This document shows positions 42,951-51,839 of a stretch of 64,000 nucleotides of DNA, piece after piece (positions within the stretch are counted from its first letter, which is position 1; every line of letters begins with the position of its first letter). The stretch lies in assembly GCF_031082405.1 (NCBI RefSeq), contig NZ_JAVHJU010000076.1, forward strand, positions 310,001-374,000, written 5' to 3'. A model generated the notes under the pieces. It was not told the DNA's origin. It worked only from the letters and a program-made list of their open reading frames with translations, and ran no database searches. A program made the translations under genes and the position numbers. Source of the stretch: Amycolatopsis sp. A133. Its GTDB lineage: Bacteria; Actinomycetota; Actinomycetes; Mycobacteriales; Pseudonocardiaceae.

Positions 42951-43794
42951 GGCAGGTCCTGAGGTAGCTGAGGAACGAGGCCTGCAGGCCGGTCACGTGC
43001 GTTTCGCGCAGGACCGCGCTGGTGACGGCTCCGCCGCGGGCCGTCAGGCGGTGCAGGACGGTGGCCGCGTTCTTCGTGAGGTTCTGGTAGACGGGCAGGT
43101 CTCCGAGGAGCTCCCGGTCGTTGAGGGTCAGGTGGAGCTGAGCGGCGGGCAGGCTGTCGCCCATTTCTTCGAGCATCGCGAAGACCTGGCTGTCTTCACC
43201 GACGACACCGGGGCTGCCCGCGCCGATGCTCTCGAAGAGCGTGCTGCCGGTGAGCCAGGTGTAGAGGCTGAAGAGCCCGCCGTAGGAGTAGCCGAAAAGG
43301 CCGTGACCGCTCGCGGCGGTGCCGTAGTCGCGCGCGATCCGGGGGTGCAGTTCCGCGGTGAGGAAGGCCAGGAACGCATCGGCCCGGGTGTCCTTCAATT
43401 CGGCGAGGTAGGCGTCGGCTTCCTCGCGGGTCATCGAACCCGTCCGGATTCCCGTCTCCACGGCGTCGACGAACTCCTGGGCGATGGGCTCGCCGGGTGG
43501 TACGAGGTCCCTGTTGCGCAGCCGGGCCCAGTGCTGGGCGTCCTCGCCCGCGTAGCCGACGCTGACTTGGAGGTAGGGCCGGATCTGCTGCATGGGGTCT
43601 TTCTGGGTGACGATGAGCGGGGCCGTCATGCCCACGGCCCAGTTGCCGTCGAGCACGTACACGGCCGGCGCCGGCGTCGTGGCGGGGTCGTAGCCCGGTG
43701 GCGTGGTGACCCAGACGCCGTAGTCGTGCCCGCCGCTGGACCGCAGCTCGAAGTAGTCGGTGTCGGCGAGGCAGCCCTGCCACATGGTGCTCAT
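42940..43794 (-). CDS. Alpha/beta hydrolase, enterochelin-esterase/IroE-like
   Basis: 284 residues. WVTTPPGYDPATTPAPAVYV and LDGNWAVGMTAPL open the fold; the nucleophile elbow is LFGYSYGGLFSLYT (Ser in GYSYGG); later RETHVTGLQASF holds the His. This follows the esterase D / siderophore-esterase group, which cleaves ester or trilactone bonds. No signal peptide. ATGA overlap with the amidohydrolase before it and overlap with the FAD oxidase after it. Confidence 0.85.
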   Translation of the reverse strand: MSTMWQGCLADTDYFELRSSGGHDYGVWVTTPPGYDPATTPAPAVYVLDGNWAVGMTAPLIVTQKDPMQQIRPYLQVSVGYAGEDAQHWARLRNRDLVPPGEPIAQEFVDAVETGIRTGSMTREEADAYLAELKDTRADAFLAFLTAELHPRIARDYGTAASGHGLFGYSYGGLFSLYTWLTGSTLFESIGAGSPGVVGEDSQVFAMLEEMGDSLPAAQLHLTLNDRELLGDLPVYQNLTKNAATVLHRLTARGGAVTSAVLRETHVTGLQASFLSYLRTCRAR

Positions 43795-45017
43795 CGGAGG
43801 TCCTTCACAATTCGGCCGGCCTGGAGAACGAGGACGGCGTTGGCGGGATCAGCGAACAGCTCCGGGTCTTCGACCGGGTTGCCGTTCCACAACACGAGGT
43901 CGGCCTGCGCGCCGGGAGCGATGACACCGACCTGGCCGGGCAGGCCGAGGATCTCGGCGTTGGTCTTGGTGGCCGCCACGAGGGCTTCCATCGGGGTTTC
44001 GAGCTTTGCGCGCAACTTGAGCTCTTCGCCACGGCGGTCCTGAGCCGGGCCGATGAGATCGGAGCCCAGCCCGATCCGCACTCCGGCCTCCTTGGCGACC
44101 GCGAGCGCCTCGGTCATCCGCTCACGAACACCCAGCACCCGATCGCGGGTCGATGCGTCGAGGCCCGCTCCGGCGGTGTCGTGCAGCAGTTGCTCGACGA
44201 CGGCGAACGTGGGCACGAGGGCGACCCCGCGCGTGGCCATCAGGGTGGCCGTGGGTTCGTCGAGGTCGGTGCCGTGCTCGACGCAGCGCGCCCCGGCCTC
44301 GATCGCGTTCCGGATGCCGTCGTTGTTGTGGGCGTGCACCGTCACGTAGGTGCCCCGCGCCGCGGCTTCCTGGACGGCGACGGCGATCTCCTCGACGGTG
44401 AACTGGGTGTCGGTCAGCCGGTCGTGGGCGCCGACCACGCCGCCGGTCACGCAGAGCTTCAGGAAGGAGGCTCCGCGGCGGAAGGCCTCGCGCACGTTGC
44501 GCCGCAGCTCGTCGGCGTTGCCCGACATCATGGACAGGGCGCACAGGCCGGGCAGGTGGTGGCTGCTCCACAGCTCGGTGGGTTCCCAGTCGGCTCCGTA
44601 GTAGCCGTGCCCGCCGAGCTGGCACTGAACCGGCCCGCACGACAGGACGCGTGGCCCCCTGACCTTGCCCTTCGCGATCGTGGTGACGAGGCCGCCGTCG
44701 ACCCCGCCGGTGTCCCGGACGGTGGTGAAGCCGGCGTCGAGCGCCGCGCCGGCCGTGGCGAAGATGTCCGCCGCGAGCTCGGCGGCGCTGATCCGGAACG
44801 AGAACTGCGGCTGGATCGGGCTCGACAGGCCCAAGTGGACGTGGGCGTCGATCAGGCCCGGCGTCATCGTCAGGCCTGCGGCGTCGAGGCGCTCGCCGCG
44901 TGCGCCGGCGGCACCGACCTGGGTGATCTGCCCGTCTTCGATGCCGACGTCGACGTGGACCGGGTCGCACCCCGATCCGTCGACGACCGTCGCGCCGACC
45001 ACTTGACACCGTCCCAC
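43791..45017 (-). CDS. Metal-dependent amidohydrolase (first gene of the operon)
   Basis: 408 residues from GTG 45017, nine bases after GGAGGG; ATG 45053 lacks a ribosome site. MTPGLIDAHVHLGL, ASFLKLCVTGGVVG (candidate carboxylated Lys), TYVTVHAHNND, CVEHGTDLD and RIGLGSDLIGPAQ hold the metal ligands of the imidazolonepropionase-like group. Distinct from the amidohydrolase at 25193 and not a recent copy. Divergent from a TetR gene that is the likely regulator. Confidence 0.9.
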   Translation of the reverse strand: MGRCQVVGATVVDGSGCDPVHVDVGIEDGQITQVGAAGARGERLDAAGLTMTPGLIDAHVHLGLSSPIQPQFSFRISAAELAADIFATAGAALDAGFTTVRDTGGVDGGLVTTIAKGKVRGPRVLSCGPVQCQLGGHGYYGADWEPTELWSSHHLPGLCALSMMSGNADELRRNVREAFRRGASFLKLCVTGGVVGAHDRLTDTQFTVEEIAVAVQEAAARGTYVTVHAHNNDGIRNAIEAGARCVEHGTDLDEPTATLMATRGVALVPTFAVVEQLLHDTAGAGLDASTRDRVLGVRERMTEALAVAKEAGVRIGLGSDLIGPAQDRRGEELKLRAKLETPMEALVAATKTNAEILGLPGQVGVIAPGAQADLVLWNGNPVEDPELFADPANAVLVLQAGRIVKDLR

Positions 45018-45053
45018 GAGTTCGTTCCCTCCACCGGCGCCGGCTGCGACCAT

Positions 45054-45066
45054 GTGTGAGCCACAC
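45054..45066. promoter_or_regulatory. Short inverted repeat in the divergent promoter
   Basis: GTGTG-AGC-CACAC, five-base arms, 37 bases from the amidohydrolase GTG and 27 bases before the TetR start. Candidate operator, weak because it is short. Confidence 0.35.
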
Positions 45067-45092
45067 GGCGCTTCTTTTCCAATGGATAAACT

Positions 45093-45713
45093 GTGGGAGT
45101 GACCCTGTCAAGTACGGAACGCACCGGCGACGCACGCGAGCGGCTCCTGGCCCGGCTTCTCGACGCCTTCGAGCAGGGCCTTCCCGCCCCGGAGGTGTCG
45201 CTTCGCGAGATCGCCGCCAAGACCGAGACCAGCCACGCCCTCTTGCGCTACCACTTCGGGTCACTCCCGGGCGTCTTGGCGGCCATGCTGAAGGCCCAGC
45301 GATCCCGGGACAACGAGGCACTGCTCGAGACCGCCCGGCAGGGCACCTTCGACGACCTCGTCGTGGCGATCTGGCGGGCGTACACCCGCCCGGAGCAGCT
45401 GTCGCGCGTCCGCGGCTTCTTCCACGTCGTCGGACTGGCCGCGTACAGCCCGGAGGACTTCCGCGAGTTCGTCGCCTCGCTCGACGACCTGACCAGGATG
45501 CTGGCCTCGCTCGCGGAACGCGAAGGGCTCGACACCGGGGAAGCGCTGACTTTGGCCACCGTCACCATTGCCGCGATTCGTGGCCTGCTTTTGCAGGAAG
45601 TCCTGACTCCGGCCGCCCGCTCCGACGACGCGCTCGCCTTGATCCTGCGCATGAGCAAGGACCGATCCACATCGGACAGAGGTCGGTCCGGGGCGGCTCC
45701 TTCGGCGAGCTGA
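45093..45713 (+). CDS. TetR-family regulator divergent from the amidohydrolase operon
   Basis: 206 residues from GTG 45093 (GTG 45099 is equally possible). HTH at residues 15-62: ARLLDAFEQGLPAPEVSLRE then IAAKTETSHALLRYHFGSLP. The C-terminal half (FFHVVGLAAYSPEDFREFVA) is a typical all-helical ligand domain. Likely controls the amidohydrolase-esterase-oxidase operon. Ends six bases from the convergent PEBP-SRPBCC gene. Confidence 0.88.
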   Translation: MGVTLSSTERTGDARERLLARLLDAFEQGLPAPEVSLREIAAKTETSHALLRYHFGSLPGVLAAMLKAQRSRDNEALLETARQGTFDDLVVAIWRAYTRPEQLSRVRGFFHVVGLAAYSPEDFREFVASLDDLTRMLASLAEREGLDTGEALTLATVTIAAIRGLLLQEVLTPAARSDDALALILRMSKDRSTSDRGRSGAAPSAS

Positions 45714-45718
45714 ACCCT

Positions 45719-46720
45719 TCAGGCGGCCGCATTCCGGCGCACCGTGCGTTCCAAAATCCCCAGCGTCGCCTTGATGGCCGGCTCGGAGACCACCGGGAAG
45801 TCGACGCGCTTGCGCCACTCCTCGTCCACTTCCGACCAGTCGTAGTACGAAGTGACGCGCGTGCCGTCGCCGGCCCGCTCCAGCCGGTAGCCGAAGGTGT
45901 GGCGGGCGTGCGGCGGGACTCGGCCCTCCACCGTCCACGCGATCTCCTCGCCCGGGATGAGCTTGGTGATGACGACCTCGACGTCGTACCTCCCCAGCGG
46001 CACGTCGCCGAGGGCTTCCCGGTCCATGTGGACCACGAACCGGTCGCCGGGCCGGGTGACCGGGGCTCCTTCGGCGTCCATGAGCGTTCCCGACGCGTCG
46101 ATGTCCACGTGGCCCTTCGGATCGGTCAACACCGCGAAGACGGCGTCGGCCGGTGCCGGGATGAGCCGGGAGGCTTCGATGCGTTCCGGACCCGGCGTTT
46201 CCGCCGTGGCCACCAGGACCGCGCGGGCGAGGGTGTGCGAGGTCATCGTGAAGCCGAGGACAGCCGGGGTGGCGTCGGCCGGGATGCCGATGGACTCGAC
46301 GTCGAGAGCGTGCACCACGACGAAGTAGCGGTGCGGGCCGTGGCCGGCCGGCGGGGCGGCGCCGAGGAAACGGGCGACGCGGGCGTCGTTGGGTAGCTGG
46401 AACGCACCCTCCGGCAGGCCCGGCCCGGTGTCGTCGCCCGCGCCCTCGGGCAGCTCGGTGCAGGTGGCGGGGATGTCGGCGACCGCCCAGTGCCAGAACC
46501 CGGACCCGGTGGGGGCGTCCGGGTCGTAGACGGTCACCGCGTAGCTCTTGGTGCCTTCGGGCGCGCCGCTCCAGGACAGCTGCGGAGAGAGGTCCTTCCC
46601 GCCGGGAAGAGCGGCGGAGAGGTGTTCGGCGGGCCACGCCGCACCGTCGGTGACGGTGCGGCCGGCCACGGTGAAGGTGGCCACCTCGGGAAGCCGGGCG
46701 AACGGGTCGTTGACGGTCAT
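45719..46720 (-). CDS. Fusion of a PEBP (YbhB/Raf kinase inhibitor-like) domain with an SRPBCC domain
   Basis: 333 residues from ATG 46720 (AAAGGA upstream). Residues 1-165 are a PEBP domain: LSPQLSWSGAP, DPDAPTGSGFWHWAVADI and AGHGPHRYFVVVHALD carry the anion-binding pocket His and Asp. Residues 175-333 are START-like: ASRLIPAPADAVFAVLTDP, then TKLIPGEEIAWTVEGRVPPH and TRVTSYYDWSEVDEEWRKR. Each occurs alone in many actinomycetes; the fusion I have not met. Divergent from a GntR gene with a palindrome between. Confidence 0.85.
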   Translation of the reverse strand: MTVNDPFARLPEVATFTVAGRTVTDGAAWPAEHLSAALPGGKDLSPQLSWSGAPEGTKSYAVTVYDPDAPTGSGFWHWAVADIPATCTELPEGAGDDTGPGLPEGAFQLPNDARVARFLGAAPPAGHGPHRYFVVVHALDVESIGIPADATPAVLGFTMTSHTLARAVLVATAETPGPERIEASRLIPAPADAVFAVLTDPKGHVDIDASGTLMDAEGAPVTRPGDRFVVHMDREALGDVPLGRYDVEVVITKLIPGEEIAWTVEGRVPPHARHTFGYRLERAGDGTRVTSYYDWSEVDEEWRKRVDFPVVSEPAIKATLGILERTVRRNAAA

Positions 46721-46771
46721 CGTGTCGTTCCTTTCTGCTGCGCCGGGTCGCGCTTGATCGACCATAGCACC

Positions 46772-46785
46772 GATAATCGATTATC
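46772..46785. promoter_or_regulatory. Palindrome, probable GntR operator
   Basis: GATAATCGATTATC, perfect 14-bp palindrome, 52 bases before the PEBP-SRPBCC start and 26 before gntR. Confidence 0.65.
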
Positions 46786-46810
46786 TTCTCCTTCATCTAT
46801 ACTTCAGGGC

Positions 46811-47527
46811 ATGACGCGAACGAGTTCGCCGGACAAGCCGATGCTCTCCGAGCAGGTCTACGCGCACTTGCGGAGCGCGATCATGCACGGTGCCCATGCC
46901 CCCGGCGCCGCGCTGAAACCCCAGGACCTCGCCAAGGAGCAGGGGGTGAGCCTGGTGGTCGTGCGGGAGGCGCTCGTGCGCCTGGTCGGCGAGGGCCTCG
47001 CCGACCGCCTGCCCAACCGTGGCTTCGCCGTCCCGGCCTTCTCCGATCGCCGCTGGCAGGAGATCGCGGAGGCCCGGCGGGCCGTCGAGCCGGTGGTCCT
47101 GCGCATGTCCGTCGAGCGCGGCGACGTGGACTGGGAGGCCCGCGTGCGCGCCGCCCACCACCGTCTCGCCCGCACGCCGCCGTTCCTCCCCGCCGAAGGC
47201 GAGCACTACAGCGACGCCTGGGCCGAAGCGCACCGGATCTTCCACCGCACCCTGCTGGAGGGCTGCGGCAACACGATGCTCCTGGAGACCTTCGACCGGA
47301 TGTGGACCGCGAGCGAACTCGCCCGCCGCTGGTCGGCCCACCGCACCCCCGGCCGGGACCACCTTGCTGAACACCGCCGGCTGGAGGAAGCCGCACTCGC
47401 GCGGGACGCCGACGCCGCCGCTGCCGCGCTGGCCCAGCACCTCACCCTGACCGCGGCCGGGCTGGCCGAAACCCCCGGCGCGAAGCCTGAGCACCGGCCG
47501 GGCCGTCAACGACCGGCAGGCGTGTAG
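46811..47527 (+). CDS. GntR-family regulator, FCD subgroup
   Basis: 238 residues from ATG 46811. Winged helix at residues 10-75: MLSEQVYAHLRSAIMHGAHA then KPQDLAKEQGVSLVVVREAL. The all-helical FCD ligand domain follows; AHRIFHRTLLEGCGNTMLLE and DHLAEHRRLEEAALARD hold the Asp/His metal ligands of this subgroup. It likely controls the divergent PEBP-SRPBCC gene and itself through GATAATCGATTATC. Overlaps the convergent MFS gene by 22 bases. Confidence 0.92.
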   Translation: MTRTSSPDKPMLSEQVYAHLRSAIMHGAHAPGAALKPQDLAKEQGVSLVVVREALVRLVGEGLADRLPNRGFAVPAFSDRRWQEIAEARRAVEPVVLRMSVERGDVDWEARVRAAHHRLARTPPFLPAEGEHYSDAWAEAHRIFHRTLLEGCGNTMLLETFDRMWTASELARRWSAHRTPGRDHLAEHRRLEEAALARDADAAAAALAQHLTLTAAGLAETPGAKPEHRPGRQRPAGV

Positions 47528-48750
47528 CGCCAGAACGATTTCACCAGGACGGCGCCGGCCAGGACGAGCACCACGCACGCGAGCGCGGTTCCGGACCAGG
47601 CCACGACGAGCGGCAACGCCGAAGCCATGATCCCGGCGCGGAGGTCGCCGAGGCGGGGACCGCCGGCGACGACGACCGTGTACACCCCCTGCAACCGGCC
47701 GCGCATCCGGTCGGGGACGGCGGTCTGCAGGATCGTCTGCCGGTACACCGCGCTGACGAGGTCGGCCGCGCCGGCGACGACGAGCAGCGCCGCCGCGAGC
47801 CACAGGCTCGGAGCGAGCCCCGCCAGCGCGACGGCGCCCGCCCAGACCGCCACCGCCGCGGCGAGGGCGACGCCTTGGCGCCGCACCCGGCCGATCCAGC
47901 CGCCGGACAGCCCGGCGAGGACCGAGCCGATCGCGATCGAGGAGTACAGCAGGCCGGCTCCCCCGTGCCACCGCGTCTCGGCGGCTTCGGGGAACAGGGC
48001 GGTCGGCATGGCCAGCACCATCGCGGCGACGTCGAGCAGGAACGACATCAGCAGGACCCGGCGGCCGGCGAGGAAGCGCAGGCCGTCGAGGACCGACCGC
48101 AGCCCGGGACGGCCGATCGGGTCCGCCGAGGGCAGGGCGGGGAGCCGGAAGGTGGCGTAGAGCGCGGCGGTGAACAACACCGCGTCCGCGCCGTAGGCGT
48201 AGCAGAACCCGTTCGGGAGTCCGATGAGGACACCGGCGACGAGTGGACCCACCACCTGCCCGACCGTCGAGGCGGTGTAGCTCAGCGAGTTCGCCGCGGG
48301 CACCAGTTCCGGCGGGACGAGGGCGGGGACGATGGCGCCGCGGACCGCGGACGACACGGCGAAGCCGCCGGACTGCACGGCGACGAGCGCGAGGATCAGC
48401 GGCACCGACCGGAGCCCGGCCACCGCCTGGGCGAGCAACGCGAGCGTGACCGTCCAGGTGAGCGCCGAGGAGAGCAGGTACAGGCGCCGCCGGTCCACGG
48501 CGTCGGCGATGGCGCCGCCGTAGAGCCCGAACACCAGGATCGGGAGGAGCCCGGCCAGCCCGGCGAGACCGACGTCGAACGACGAGTGCGAGAGGTCGTA
48601 GAGCTGCACCGGCACGGCGACTTCGGTAACCATCGTCCCGACCACGGCGGCGCCTTGACCGAGGAAAGTCCGGCGGAACACGGGATCCGCCAGCGGACGG
48701 GTGTCCACGGCGATCCGGCGGAGCCGGTTCTTCGGCGCGCTGGTCGTCAT
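47506..48750 (-). CDS. MFS transporter of the efflux (enterobactin exporter-like) type
   Basis: 414 residues from ATG 48750, 12 hydrophobic segments. FRRTFLGQGAAVVGTMVTEV at the start, GGAIADAVDRRRLYLLSS as the cytoplasmic loop, and DRMRGRLQGVYTVVVAGGP in the second half are usual for EntS-like exporters of siderophores or drugs. No siderophore genes nearby. The divergent AraC gene is the likely regulator. The 54 bases between contain TTCCGA and TCGGAA as a spaced inverted repeat. Confidence 0.88.
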   Translation of the reverse strand: MTTSAPKNRLRRIAVDTRPLADPVFRRTFLGQGAAVVGTMVTEVAVPVQLYDLSHSSFDVGLAGLAGLLPILVFGLYGGAIADAVDRRRLYLLSSALTWTVTLALLAQAVAGLRSVPLILALVAVQSGGFAVSSAVRGAIVPALVPPELVPAANSLSYTASTVGQVVGPLVAGVLIGLPNGFCYAYGADAVLFTAALYATFRLPALPSADPIGRPGLRSVLDGLRFLAGRRVLLMSFLLDVAAMVLAMPTALFPEAAETRWHGGAGLLYSSIAIGSVLAGLSGGWIGRVRRQGVALAAAVAVWAGAVALAGLAPSLWLAAALLVVAGAADLVSAVYRQTILQTAVPDRMRGRLQGVYTVVVAGGPRLGDLRAGIMASALPLVVAWSGTALACVVLVLAGAVLVKSFWRYTPAGR

Positions 48751-48783
48751 GCGCTCACGTTCGCAGCCGCCGCGGGGCGGCAC

Positions 48784-48812
48784 TTCCGATAATCTGTCGA
48801 GTTGTGTCGGAA
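48784..48812. promoter_or_regulatory. Spaced inverted repeat at the AraC start
   Basis: TTCCGA (48784-48789) and TCGGAA (48807-48812), 17 bases apart; the second arm lies in the first codons of araC. Possible autoregulatory site, weak. Confidence 0.3.
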
Positions 48813-49556
48813 AACCGCCACCGGCACGCGGCCGGGCAGGTCATCGAACGGCACCGGCACGACGAACACCAGCTCGTGTACGTCATCCGGGGCGTGCTGG
48901 CGGTCCGGACCGACCGCGGCGCGTGGGTCGCCTGCGCCGACCGCGCCGTCTGGATGCCCGCCGGTACCTGGCACGAACACCGCGTCTACGGCGCCACCGA
49001 GGTCCTCACCCTGATGTTCCCCGTCCACGACGAGCCGCTGGACGGCACCGCACCGACCGTCGTCGCGGTCAGCGCGCTGCTGCGCGAACTGCTCATCGCC
49101 GCCACCGAACCCGGCCTCGGCACCGACGAGGCCGGCCGGCTCCACGCGGTGCTGCGCGACCGGCTCCGCCGCGCCCACGACCAGCCGCTGACCCTGCCCG
49201 AGGCCCGCGACCCCCGCCTGGCCCACGCTTGCCGCCTCGTCACCGACGACCTCAGCCGCCCCCGCACGACGGCGTGGCTGGCCCGCCGCACGGGCACGAG
49301 CGAGCGCACGCTGTCCCGGCTGTTCCGCCTCGAGTTCGGCACCACCTACCCGCAGTGGCGCACCACGACCCGCGTGTTCCACGCGATGATCCAGCTCGCC
49401 GAGGGCGCCGGCGTCACCCAGACCGCACACCGCTGCGGCTGGTCCACGCCGAGCGCGTTCGTGGAGACGTTCACCCGCACCATGGGCCAGACCCCGGGCA
49501 GCTACCGAGCCGCGCGACCTCGGCGTCAGCCGCGGAAGTCCGGCCGGCTGCCGTAG
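48804..49556 (+). CDS. AraC-family regulator with N-terminal cupin
   Basis: 250 residues from GTG 48804. Residues 10-75 have the cupin HRHDEHQLVYVIRGVLAV and MPAGTWHEHR, a metal or ligand pocket. The AraC domain at 145-240 has two HTH units: TTAWLARRTGTSERTLSRLF and GVTQTAHRCGWSTPSAFVET with TMGQTPGSYR. Divergent from the efflux transporter, which it probably controls on sensing a toxic small molecule. No clear ribosome site. Confidence 0.9.
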   Translation: MSENRHRHAAGQVIERHRHDEHQLVYVIRGVLAVRTDRGAWVACADRAVWMPAGTWHEHRVYGATEVLTLMFPVHDEPLDGTAPTVVAVSALLRELLIAATEPGLGTDEAGRLHAVLRDRLRRAHDQPLTLPEARDPRLAHACRLVTDDLSRPRTTAWLARRTGTSERTLSRLFRLEFGTTYPQWRTTTRVFHAMIQLAEGAGVTQTAHRCGWSTPSAFVETFTRTMGQTPGSYRAARPRRQPRKSGRLP

Positions 49557-49567
49557 GTGGGCCTGGG

Positions 49568-51733
49568 TCATTCTCCTCGCAGCTGCGCACGAACTTCGGC
49601 GGCACGGGGAAGGTCGAACACTTCGTAGACCGCCAGAGCTTCCTCCCAGCAAGCCGTCGCGCGTCGGTGATCACCCAGCACGACGAGTGAACCCGCCATG
49701 ACGTCGAGGAGCCTGCCGGCACTCCTGGGATGGTCCCGGTGCTTCCGGAGTCGAGCGAGCGCGTCATCGCAGATTCGCACGGCTTCGGCGTGCCGGCCGT
49801 GGCTCTGGTACGCCAGTGCGAAGTGAAAGGGAGAGGCGAACTCGAGGCCTTCGACGTCACCGGCTCGCCGGCGCAGCACCCGCTCCCGTTCGGCGTGGTC
49901 GATGGCCTGTTCGTGGTTGCCCAGGTGGGTATGGGCTTCACTGAGGTTGCCTTCGATGACACCCTCCATGCGCCCATTCTGATATCCGTCACTCAACGGG
50001 AGCGCTCGCTGCAGGTGGCGGACGGCGTCGGCGTATCGACGCTGGGCGAGGCTGATCAAGGCCAAGGTGTTGAGCGCCCAGCACATGATCGACGGCCGGC
50101 CGAGGCGTTCCGCCAGTGCCAGGCCCTGTTCAGCCACTTCGATGGCCCGGACGGCGTTGCGCTCGGGCATGTCCCAGAGGAATTCGGCCAGCTGACAGAG
50201 CAGGTGAGCTTCGATGACCTGGTCGCCACTGCGTTGTGCCGCCGCCACGGTCGACTCGAGGACGTCGACGACGTCGGTCCACCGTCCTCGGCGGGTGAAG
50301 GTCCCTGCCGCCCCGTACAGCAACATCACAGTCAGCTTGAAGAGCGCCGTGTTCGTGGAACTCCAGCGCAGGATTGCGGAAACGTTGGTGGCTTCGTCGT
50401 CCCACCAAGCGGTGGCGTCGTCGATCGAGGACAGCTCCAGTAGCGGCAGGTCCTCCGCGATCGGCTCCCGGAAGGGGTCGGCCGAGGACGGTGGATGGGT
50501 GATCAGTTTCGCCGCTGCCACCTGCTGGGCGTACCACTCGACCAACCGGCGCTGTGCCTGCTCGCGCTCGACCCGTGTGTTCTCGAGGCCGGCTCGTTCG
50601 GCGGCATAGCTGTGCAGCAGATCGTGGATGCGATACCGGTGCCGTCCGGCCGGTTCGATGAGGTGAGCGGTGGCCAGCTTGCTCAGCAGCCGCCGGATAG
50701 CCGGCAGATCGAGTCCGGCGAGAGCCGCGGCGGCGTGGGTGCCGATGTCCGGCCCCGGGATCAGGCCCAGCAGCCGAAACACCCGTGACGTGGCGGGGTC
50801 GAGCGTGCGGTAGGAGCCTTCGAACACCGCGCGGACCGTCGCTTCTTCGTCATCGGACATGCTCAGCGTGTCCAAGCGAGCTCGTTCGTCGGTGAGTTCC
50901 GCGACGAGGTCGGCGATGGTGAGGTCGCCCTCGGCAACGCGAGCGGCCGCGATGCGCAAGGCCAGGGGCAATCTCGCGCAAAGCTTGATCAGTTCGTCCA
51001 CTCGGCCCGGGCTCGCTGCGGAGACATCGGCGCCGATGAAGGTCCGCAGCATGCTTCTGGCCTCGTCCGGATCCATGAGGTCCAGGGCCATCCGGCGAGC
51101 CGAGGTGGTGACGACCAGCCCGGTCAGGGAGGCCCGGCTGGTCACCAGGACCAAGCAGCCGGAATTACCCGGGAGCAGCGGCCGGACCTGGCCGGCGGTG
51201 TTCGCGTTGTCCAGGACGATCAGCATCCGCTTGCCCGCGAGCAGCGACCGGTACAGGCCGGCTCGGCTCTCGGTCCGGGGAGGAATCATCTCGCCCGGCA
51301 CGCCGAGGGCCTGCAAGAATCCCTCCAATGCCTCCCCTGCGGACAGTGGGTCGCCGGGCCCGTAACCGCGGAGGTTGACGAAGAGGCTCCCGTCGGGGAA
51401 CAGCGGCTCGACCTGGTGCGCCCAGTGCAGCGCCAGCGTTGTCTTGCCGACGCCGCCGGTTCCGTCGACCGCTGTGATCACGACGGCCTCCGGGTGGTTG
51501 TCCCGGTCCTCTGCCGGCAGTTGCGCGTCCAGGAATCGCAATTGCTCCTGCCGGCCTGTGAAACCGGGCATGGTCTGCGGGAGCTGCCGGGGTACGGCGA
51601 GAGCCGGCCACCATCGGTTCGTTCCCGTGACGGAGACGTGCTGAATCGTCCCGGCTTGCACCACCGAGCCGACATCGTGGACGTCGGCGAAGTTTCCGGT
51701 CCGGGCACTTGTCGGATCCATGGCCGTGGTCAT
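49568..51733 (-). CDS. STAND ATPase: NB-ARC domain plus TPR repeats, no DNA-binding domain
   Basis: 721 residues. Residues 15-35 hold NFADVHDVGSVVQAGTIQHV, a short tag found at the start of many actinomycete NB-ARC proteins. P-loop TGGVGKTTL near residue 92; Walker B KRMLIVLDNA; sensor SGCLVLVTSRASLTG; the winged-helix and HHDL-like HDLLHSYAAE follow. From about 480 the rest is TPR. There is no SARP or LuxR domain, so it is a signal-controlled switch rather than a transcription factor. Head-to-head with the 53283 gene, with an IS110 element between. Confidence 0.88.
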   Translation of the reverse strand: MTTAMDPTSARTGNFADVHDVGSVVQAGTIQHVSVTGTNRWWPALAVPRQLPQTMPGFTGRQEQLRFLDAQLPAEDRDNHPEAVVITAVDGTGGVGKTTLALHWAHQVEPLFPDGSLFVNLRGYGPGDPLSAGEALEGFLQALGVPGEMIPPRTESRAGLYRSLLAGKRMLIVLDNANTAGQVRPLLPGNSGCLVLVTSRASLTGLVVTTSARRMALDLMDPDEARSMLRTFIGADVSAASPGRVDELIKLCARLPLALRIAAARVAEGDLTIADLVAELTDERARLDTLSMSDDEEATVRAVFEGSYRTLDPATSRVFRLLGLIPGPDIGTHAAAALAGLDLPAIRRLLSKLATAHLIEPAGRHRYRIHDLLHSYAAERAGLENTRVEREQAQRRLVEWYAQQVAAAKLITHPPSSADPFREPIAEDLPLLELSSIDDATAWWDDEATNVSAILRWSSTNTALFKLTVMLLYGAAGTFTRRGRWTDVVDVLESTVAAAQRSGDQVIEAHLLCQLAEFLWDMPERNAVRAIEVAEQGLALAERLGRPSIMCWALNTLALISLAQRRYADAVRHLQRALPLSDGYQNGRMEGVIEGNLSEAHTHLGNHEQAIDHAERERVLRRRAGDVEGLEFASPFHFALAYQSHGRHAEAVRICDDALARLRKHRDHPRSAGRLLDVMAGSLVVLGDHRRATACWEEALAVYEVFDLPRAAEVRAQLRGE

Positions 51734-51839
51734 GCCTTTCTGAGCGATGCGTCGATACGGCCCGCAACACCGGGGAGGGCACGGCCCTCCCCAGGGTAAG
51801 CTCACGGCTCCCAGTCGGAATCGTGCAAAGGACTTCCCC

